This document shows, in pieces, positions 59,016 to 64,000 of a stretch of DNA of 64,000 nt (position 1 is the first letter of the stretch; every line of letters begins with the position of its first letter). The notes under the pieces are model-generated. The model saw only the letters and a program-made list of their open reading frames with translations. It did not search any database and was not told where the DNA came from. Made by a program: the position numbers and the translations under genes. The stretch is from Hydrogenophilales bacterium (GTDB lineage: Bacteria > Pseudomonadota > Gammaproteobacteria > Burkholderiales > Thiobacillaceae). The stretch is taken from contig JAHFRD010000006.1 in assembly GCA_023258975.1 (NCBI GenBank), positions 1-64,000 on the forward strand. Reading direction: 5' to 3'.

Positions 59016-61163
59016 TCAGGCCGCAGCCGGCGCCGGCTTCACCACACAGAACAGATCATCCTGGGCCACATCGGCCAGACGCTCGTAGATCGCGGTCAGC
59101 GCCTGATCCTCGGTGGCGAAGATGTTGTGCTGGCCGATCAGTTCGAACAGGCCGGTGGAGCGCATCACGTCGAGAATCTGTTTCTTGAGGCCGGAGAACA
59201 CGATTTCCACGTTGCCCTCGCGCAGCCGGCTGACCAGGTGGTGCACCACTTCCTCGCCGGAGGCGTCCATCTGGTTCACCGCGTCGCCGACGATGAGCAC
59301 GTACTTGGCGTTGGGGTTGTCCGCCACGGCTTCCAGCACCGCGTCCTCGAAGAAGGCGATGTTGGCGAAGTAGAGGGAACCGTCGAAACGCATGGCCACC
59401 ACATGCTCGCTGGTGGGCAGGTTCGGGTGCACCTTGATGTCGCGCAAGGTGCCGTCCGGGTAGCGGCCGAGGATGGCCACGCGGGGGCGCATGGTGCGGT
59501 ACAGGTAGAGCAGGATCGCCAGGCCGGCGCCCACCAGGATGCCGTTGTCCAGATGCGGCGCGTAGATCAGGGTGGCGACGAAGGTGATGCCGGCGGCGAT
59601 GCCGTCATGGCGGCTGGCGTGCCATGCGTGCTTGATCGCCTCGAAGTTCACCAGGCCGATCACCGCCATGATGATGATGCCCGCCAACACCGCCTGGGGC
59701 AGGTGATAGAGCAGCGGCGTCAGGAACAACAAAGTGAGCAGCACGAAGCCGGCGGTGATGACGGAGGCCAGCCCGCTTACCGCCCCCGCGTTGAAGTTCA
59801 CCGCAGAACGTGAGAAGGAGCCTGACGCCGGAAAGGCCTGGGTGAAGCTGCCGGCGATATTGGACAGGCCCTGGCCGATCAATTCCTGGTTGGGATCCAC
59901 CTTCTGCTTGGCCTTGGCCGCCAGGGCCTTGGCGATGGAGATGGCCTCCATGAAGCCCACCAGGGAGATGACGATGGCGGCGGAAAGCAGGGAACCGATG
60001 GCGTCCAGGTTCAGGCTGGGCATGGACACGGAAGGCAGGCCCTTCGGAATGGAGCCCACCACCTCGCCGCCACCCACCAGCTTGAGCTCGCCGCCCTTCA
60101 CCTTCTTGATGCGCCAGCGCACCCCATCGGTCGGGGTGCCCTCGGGCACATTACCCTCAAGAAACAGCTGGCCACCGCCCTGGCCGCCGCTCTGACCATC
60201 AGGCACGCGCTGGAAGGCCATCTTGCGCAGGGCGCGCATGCGCTTGGAGTTCTCTTTTTCCCGATCCTCAAGCTTCAGGCGCAGCACGTCCAACTCGTAG
60301 CGCAGGCTCAAGGCCGCCTGGCTATGCTCGCCATGCGTTTTTTCCTGTGCCAGCAAATGGTTTTGCACGGCCGCGATTTCGGTGTTGATCTCGGTGATCT
60401 TGCGTTCGGCTTCCACCGATTCGTTGAGCAATGTCCGCACATCGGGGTTGACCACTTGATCGAAAACGGCGGTGCCGTTGCGTTCGAACGTGATGGCCCA
60501 GGAGAGGGTGGTCGTCAGCACCACGGCGATCAGCACACCCGGCCATTTGGGTTTGTATTTCCGGATGGCCCACATCAGGGTGATGGCCATCACGCCCATG
60601 CCCAGCGTCGGCAGGTGGGTATCGCCGATCTGCTGGAACACCCCCCAGATGTCCTTCATGAAGCTTTCCGAACGTCCCATGGGCACGCCGAACAGCTTGG
60701 ACACCTGGGACAGGCCGATGATGATGGCTGCGGCGTTGGTGAAGCCCACGATCACCGGGTGGGACAGGAAGTTGACGATCACGCCCAGCTTCAACACGCC
60801 CAGGGAAAGCTGAAAGACGCCGACCATCAAGGTCAGCAAAATCGCCAGGGCGATGAACTGGTCCGACCCGGGTGGCGCCAACACGGCCAGGGAAGACGCG
60901 GTCAGCAGGGAGACCACCGCGACCGGGCCGGTGCCGAGAAAATTGGATGAACCGAACAGGGCCGCCACCGCCACCGGCAGAAAGGCCGCGTAGAGGCCGT
61001 AATAGGCCGGCATGCCCGCCAACTGGGCATAGGCCATGGACTGGGGAATCAGCACCAGGGCCACCGTGATCCCGGCGATGAAATCCGCCTTGAAGAGATC
61101 GCCCTTGAGGGGAAACCAGCGCAGGAAGGGGAGGTAGCGGGCAAGAGAATTCATGGGCGGCAT
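59016..61163 (-). CDS. SulP-family anion transporter with inserted coiled coil
   Basis: A 715-residue SLC26/SulP transporter, a candidate bicarbonate or sulfate carrier. The N-terminal signature is present (ADFIAGITVALVLIPQSMAY), as is the SulP core at about 395-560 (FPASGSFSRSAVNFNAGAVS). The C-terminal STAS domain is at about 590-700 (ILIVGDAVNQMDASGEEVVH-type segment). Unusually, residues about 231-365 form an extra soluble insertion between transmembrane blocks: a charged coiled coil (246-312) then a glycine-rich linker. First gene of the probable dab operon. ATG at 61163 or 61154. Confidence 0.88.
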   Translation of the reverse strand: MPPMNSLARYLPFLRWFPLKGDLFKADFIAGITVALVLIPQSMAYAQLAGMPAYYGLYAAFLPVAVAALFGSSNFLGTGPVAVVSLLTASSLAVLAPPGSDQFIALAILLTLMVGVFQLSLGVLKLGVIVNFLSHPVIVGFTNAAAIIIGLSQVSKLFGVPMGRSESFMKDIWGVFQQIGDTHLPTLGMGVMAITLMWAIRKYKPKWPGVLIAVVLTTTLSWAITFERNGTAVFDQVVNPDVRTLLNESVEAERKITEINTEIAAVQNHLLAQEKTHGEHSQAALSLRYELDVLRLKLEDREKENSKRMRALRKMAFQRVPDGQSGGQGGGQLFLEGNVPEGTPTDGVRWRIKKVKGGELKLVGGGEVVGSIPKGLPSVSMPSLNLDAIGSLLSAAIVISLVGFMEAISIAKALAAKAKQKVDPNQELIGQGLSNIAGSFTQAFPASGSFSRSAVNFNAGAVSGLASVITAGFVLLTLLFLTPLLYHLPQAVLAGIIIMAVIGLVNFEAIKHAWHASRHDGIAAGITFVATLIYAPHLDNGILVGAGLAILLYLYRTMRPRVAILGRYPDGTLRDIKVHPNLPTSEHVVAMRFDGSLYFANIAFFEDAVLEAVADNPNAKYVLIVGDAVNQMDASGEEVVHHLVSRLREGNVEIVFSGLKKQILDVMRSTGLFELIGQHNIFATEDQALTAIYERLADVAQDDLFCVVKPAPAAA

Positions 61164-61233
61164 CGGCTAAAGAACACTGCGAATCGGCGGAAAAATGGCC
61201 GGAGATGCCGGCCTGGGGGGTGTCCAAATCAAG

Positions 61234-61275
61234 GTTTCAATTTGAAACACTCGCGAAACGCTGCAAATTGTAACA
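61234..61275 (-). promoter_or_regulatory. Promoter and palindrome upstream of the sulP-dab operon
   Basis: On the minus strand, TG-T-TACAAT (extended -10, 61275-61267) puts transcription near 61260. A perfect GTTTCAA-T-TTGAAAC palindrome (61234-61248) falls within the first 30 nt, an operator position. The leader would be about 95 nt. No -24/-12 element was found despite the adjacent sigma54-type regulator. Confidence 0.4.
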
Positions 61276-61327
61276 GGCAAATCAGGGTTTTCTAAAGTAG
61301 CGGCCCCGCCGGGGTTCGGTGAGCGCA

Positions 61328-62689
61328 TCAGGCCAGGCCGAATTTCTTGATCTTGCGCCACAGGGAGACGCGGTCGATGCCCAGCATGTCGGCGGCCTGT
61401 CCACGGTTGCCCCGGGTGTGCTCCAGGGCGCGGCGGATCAGTTCCTCCTCCTGGACTTCCAGGGTGGGGAAGTCACCCCCCGCTTGCGGCAACACCTTGA
61501 TCTGGGCGGCGCGGGTGACCTCGGGCAATTGCGCGGCTTCCAGCGTTTCACCCGGCGCCAGGGCCACGCCGCGTTCCATCATGTTGGAGAGTTCGCGCAC
61601 ATTGCCCGGAAAGTCATAGTTGCCGAGCAGGCGCAGGGCTTCGGGGGAGAGGTCGGCCACCGGCCTGGCCATGGTGAGGGCATGTTTTTTCAGGAAATAG
61701 TAGGCCAGCAGGGGAATGTCGTCGCGGCGCTCACGCAGGGGGGGCAGCACCAGATTGACCACATTGAGGCGGAAATAAAAGTCGGAACGAAAGCGCCCCG
61801 CCTCCACCGCTTCCCGCAAGTCCCGGTTGGTGGCGGCGACGATGCGCACATCCACGGGGATGGGCGTGGTGCCGCCCACGCGCAGCAGTTCGCGCTCCTG
61901 GATCACGCGCAGCAACTTCACCTGCATGGTCGGCGACATTTCCGCCACTTCGTCCAGGAACAGGGTGCCGCCGTCCGCGACCTCGATGAGGCCGCGCTTC
62001 TCCCGGTCGGCGCCGGTGAAGGCGCCCTTGTCGTGGCCGAACAGTTCGTTGGCCAGCAGATCCTCCTGCAGGGCGCCACAGTTCACCGCCATGAACGGGC
62101 CATCGGCACGCTTGCCATGCACATGCACATAGCGCGCCATCAGTTCCTTGCCGGTTCCGGATTCGCCGGTGATGAGCACGTTGCAGTCGGTGGCCGCCAC
62201 CTGCCGCGCCACTTCCAGCAGGCGCTGCATGGCCAGATCCTGGGTGATGATGTTGACGCTGCCCTGGTAACCCTCGATGCGCCGCTTGAGCGCCCGGTTC
62301 TCCCGTTTCAGGCGAACCATGTCCAGGGCGCTCTTCACCACCTGGCGCACCTCATCCAGGCGGTAGGGTTTGGCAACGTAGTGGAAGGCGCCCTCCTTCA
62401 TGGCGGCCACCGCCGAATTCAGGGTGGCGTGGCCGGTGATGAGCACGGTCTCGCTATCCGGATGCAGTTCCCGCGTTCGCTTCAGGATGGCCATGCCATC
62501 CACCTTGTCCATCATCAGATCGGTGAGCACCACGTCGAAGGCCTCGGTTTCCAGAGACTTGAGGCCGGCCAGGCCGCTCTGCCGCGCGGTCACGGCATAG
62601 CCCTCCTTGCGGAAGACATGAGCCAGGCTCTTCAAGGCGGCGGCCTCGTCGTCGACGATCAGCAGGGATGAAGTCTCGGTTTCACGCAT
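61328..62689 (-). CDS. Sigma54-dependent response regulator (NtrC family)
   Basis: A 453-residue three-domain activator. The receiver domain has phosphoacceptor D57 (VVLTDLMMDKVDG) and K-P (YVAKPYR). The AAA+ domain has Walker A GESGTGKE, the sigma54-contacting GAFTGAD loop and Walker B GGTLFLDEV. The Fis-type helix-turn-helix is GNRGQAADMLGIDRVSLWRK. It overlaps its kinase by 8 bp. Targets unknown; the adjacent sulP-dab genes are a candidate only by position. Confidence 0.95.
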   Translation of the reverse strand: MRETETSSLLIVDDEAAALKSLAHVFRKEGYAVTARQSGLAGLKSLETEAFDVVLTDLMMDKVDGMAILKRTRELHPDSETVLITGHATLNSAVAAMKEGAFHYVAKPYRLDEVRQVVKSALDMVRLKRENRALKRRIEGYQGSVNIITQDLAMQRLLEVARQVAATDCNVLITGESGTGKELMARYVHVHGKRADGPFMAVNCGALQEDLLANELFGHDKGAFTGADREKRGLIEVADGGTLFLDEVAEMSPTMQVKLLRVIQERELLRVGGTTPIPVDVRIVAATNRDLREAVEAGRFRSDFYFRLNVVNLVLPPLRERRDDIPLLAYYFLKKHALTMARPVADLSPEALRLLGNYDFPGNVRELSNMMERGVALAPGETLEAAQLPEVTRAAQIKVLPQAGGDFPTLEVQEEELIRRALEHTRGNRGQAADMLGIDRVSLWRKIKKFGLA

Positions 62690-64000
62690 GTGTTTCTTCC
62701 CGGGTTCGGCAAGGCAGCCAAAGAGTGAAGCGGGCGCCCGCGCCGACGGGCGTCTCCGCTGCCACGCAGCCGCCATGTTCGGCCACGATCTCTTCCACCA
62801 CAAACAGGCCCAGGCCCACGCCGTGCCCTTCGCCGTGTCCCGTTCCCCGGGTGGTGAAGAAGGGGTCGAAGACATGGGCCAGGGCATCGGGGCGGATGCC
62901 GGGGCCGTCATCCTGGATCTGGATGGCGGTGACGCGGCGGCCCTCGTGCATCTCCGCCACCGCCCCGGCCAGAATGGCGCCGGCGGCGGGGCGGCATTCC
63001 CCCCAGGTGGCGCGCCGCGCGCTGATCGTGAGCCGGGTCGCGCCGGCGTCCAGCGCGTTGCGCAGCAGGTTGATGAAGACCTGCTGCATGCGTTGCTCGT
63101 CCACCCAGACCGCCAGATCGGGTTGCAGTTCCAGACACAGGCGGTCGCTGGCCGGGCGGCGCTTGCCGAGCAGGAGCAGGCTCTTGTCCAGCACTTCTTC
63201 CAGGGCCACCCGTTGCGGATGGAAGTCCTGGCGCCGGGCGTAATCCAGCAGGGTGCGCACGATGCGGCGGGCACGCTCGGCCTCGGAGTCGATCTGGGCG
63301 ACCCAGGCGTGGTTGGCGTCGTCGGCGGGCAACTCCTCCGCGAGGATCTGCGCGGCGGAGGAGATGTTGCCAAGGGGGTTGTTCAATTCATGCGCCACGC
63401 CCGAGGCCAGCACACCCATGGATGACAGTTTTTCCGCGTGCAGCACCTGGCGCCGGCGCACGTCCAGTTCCTCCAGCATGCGGTTCAGCGCCTGGGTGAG
63501 GGAGACGAACTCCCGATCCCGCGAGGGCGCCACGAACCGGGCGAAGCGCCCCTCGGCCAGCGGTTGCAGTTCCGCCTCCAGTTCCCGCAGCGGGCGCGCC
63601 ACCATGCGCGCGATCCCCTGCCCGGCCAGCAGGCCCAGCACCACCACGGCCAGGGCGAAGGCCATCATGGCGTGGGTGGATTTCTGCACCGATGCCACCA
63701 GGGCGGCGCGTTCCTGTCGGCCCAGATGTTCGGCGATATTGGAAATTTCGTGGCCCGAGCCGCGCACCGTTTTTTCCTTCTGGGCGTCCAGCGCGCCGGG
63801 CACATCGAACTGGTGGCGATAGTTCCGCAGGGCTCGGGCCAGCAGGGTCAATTCCTGATCCGGCACCAGACCGTGAAACAGATCGCGCCGGACGTTCAGA
63901 TCGGCGGCGACGCCATCCGCCAGTTCCAGGGCGGAGAAGCGATCAGCCGGGTCGCGGTAGAGGAAGTAGTTTTTTTCATGGCGCCGCATCTCCAGAGTCC
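62682..64000 (-). CDS. Sensor histidine kinase, 5' end outside window
   Basis: At least 438 residues are present. A periplasmic helical sensor part comes first (MRRHEKNYFLYRDPADRF near the edge). Then a membrane helix (AMMAFALAVVVLGLLAGQGI), HAMP (residues following RPLRELEAEL), H-box GVAHELNNPLGNISS, N-box LLRNALDAG, G1 DDGPGI, F-box DPFFTT and G2 GHGVGLGLF. The frame is open to position 64000 (TLE before MRRHEKN) and the sequence continues a typical sensor helix, so the true start is probably beyond the window. Confidence 0.93.
   Translation of the reverse strand, partial: TLEMRRHEKNYFLYRDPADRFSALELADGVAADLNVRRDLFHGLVPDQELTLLARALRNYRHQFDVPGALDAQKEKTVRGSGHEISNIAEHLGRQERAALVASVQKSTHAMMAFALAVVVLGLLAGQGIARMVARPLRELEAELQPLAEGRFARFVAPSRDREFVSLTQALNRMLEELDVRRRQVLHAEKLSSMGVLASGVAHELNNPLGNISSAAQILAEELPADDANHAWVAQIDSEAERARRIVRTLLDYARRQDFHPQRVALEEVLDKSLLLLGKRRPASDRLCLELQPDLAVWVDEQRMQQVFINLLRNALDAGATRLTISARRATWGECRPAAGAILAGAVAEMHEGRRVTAIQIQDDGPGIRPDALAHVFDPFFTTRGTGHGEGHGVGLGLFVVEEIVAEHGGCVAAETPVGAGARFTLWLPCRTREETHA

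Noticed and set aside
61164-61327. Sigma54 (-24/-12) promoter for sulP
   Set aside because: A TTTGCA hexamer exists, but no GG is present 10 bp upstream of its GC; a sigma70-type extended -10 fits better.
1-64000. CRISPR array, rRNA genes, or complete insertion sequence
   Set aside because: No regularly spaced direct repeats, no rRNA segments, and every IS trace lacks at least one end or an intact transposase.

Overview
This window is high-GC DNA with gene families typical of a chemolithoautotrophic, sulfur-oxidising betaproteobacterium (Thiobacillaceae-like is my best guess; no rRNA or other phylogenetic marker is present). The evidence is a flavocytochrome c sulfide dehydrogenase, many c-type cytochromes with a full System I maturation operon, a RegB/RegA-type redox two-component pair, and a large dissolved-inorganic-carbon (DAB-type) locus.

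Layout. 1-3,100 is a decayed accessory island: DUF2924 start, XRE regulator, IS66 and IS21 remnants, prophage scraps, and an intact-looking ParDE module. It abuts a decapitated ABC-2 permease. 3,600-15,250 is mostly core: an AddB-like nuclease, msrPQ, hemCDX with a short HemY, a thioredoxin-like protein, lipoproteins, a PfkB kinase and an MscS channel. 15,400-22,400 is the ccmABCDEFGHI operon. 22,600-26,570 holds fccA-fccB-octaheme nitrite reductase behind a good FNR/ANR-type promoter. 26,600-32,600 has a D,D-peptidase, SPFH/NfeD, two diheme cytochromes c (with a second FNR-type box) and class I fumarase. 33,000-35,700 has the RegBA pair and an unusual Met-rich repeat protein. 36,000-48,300 is housekeeping: UvrD helicase, DgkA, a flavoprotein, UppP, an MMPL exporter, Dut, CoaBC and an Uma2 protein, with IS3 debris. 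48,490-64,000 is the carbon-uptake region: a divergent carbonic-anhydrase-like protein, three NuoM-like subunits, a DabB/NuoL-like subunit, DabA, a SulP transporter with an inserted coiled coil, and a sigma54-type response regulator with its kinase, cut by the window edge.

How it works together (inference). Electrons from sulfide enter through FccAB and small cytochromes, all matured by Ccm. The octaheme reductase could consume nitrite (or sulfite) under oxygen limitation. The DabA plus antiporter-like membrane subunits, SulP and CA-like protein would supply inorganic carbon for autotrophy. A dispersed GTAGCGCCGGC palindrome (REP-like) recurs at six sites and has been absorbed into the dabA C-terminus. 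A second palindrome sits in frame in the middle of dabA.

Most interesting leads: the CA-like protein beside an enlarged DAB locus; the SulP insertion; the FNR-linked sulfide/nitrite operon with a short leader ORF; the cysteine-free RegB; and the Met-rich repeat protein.
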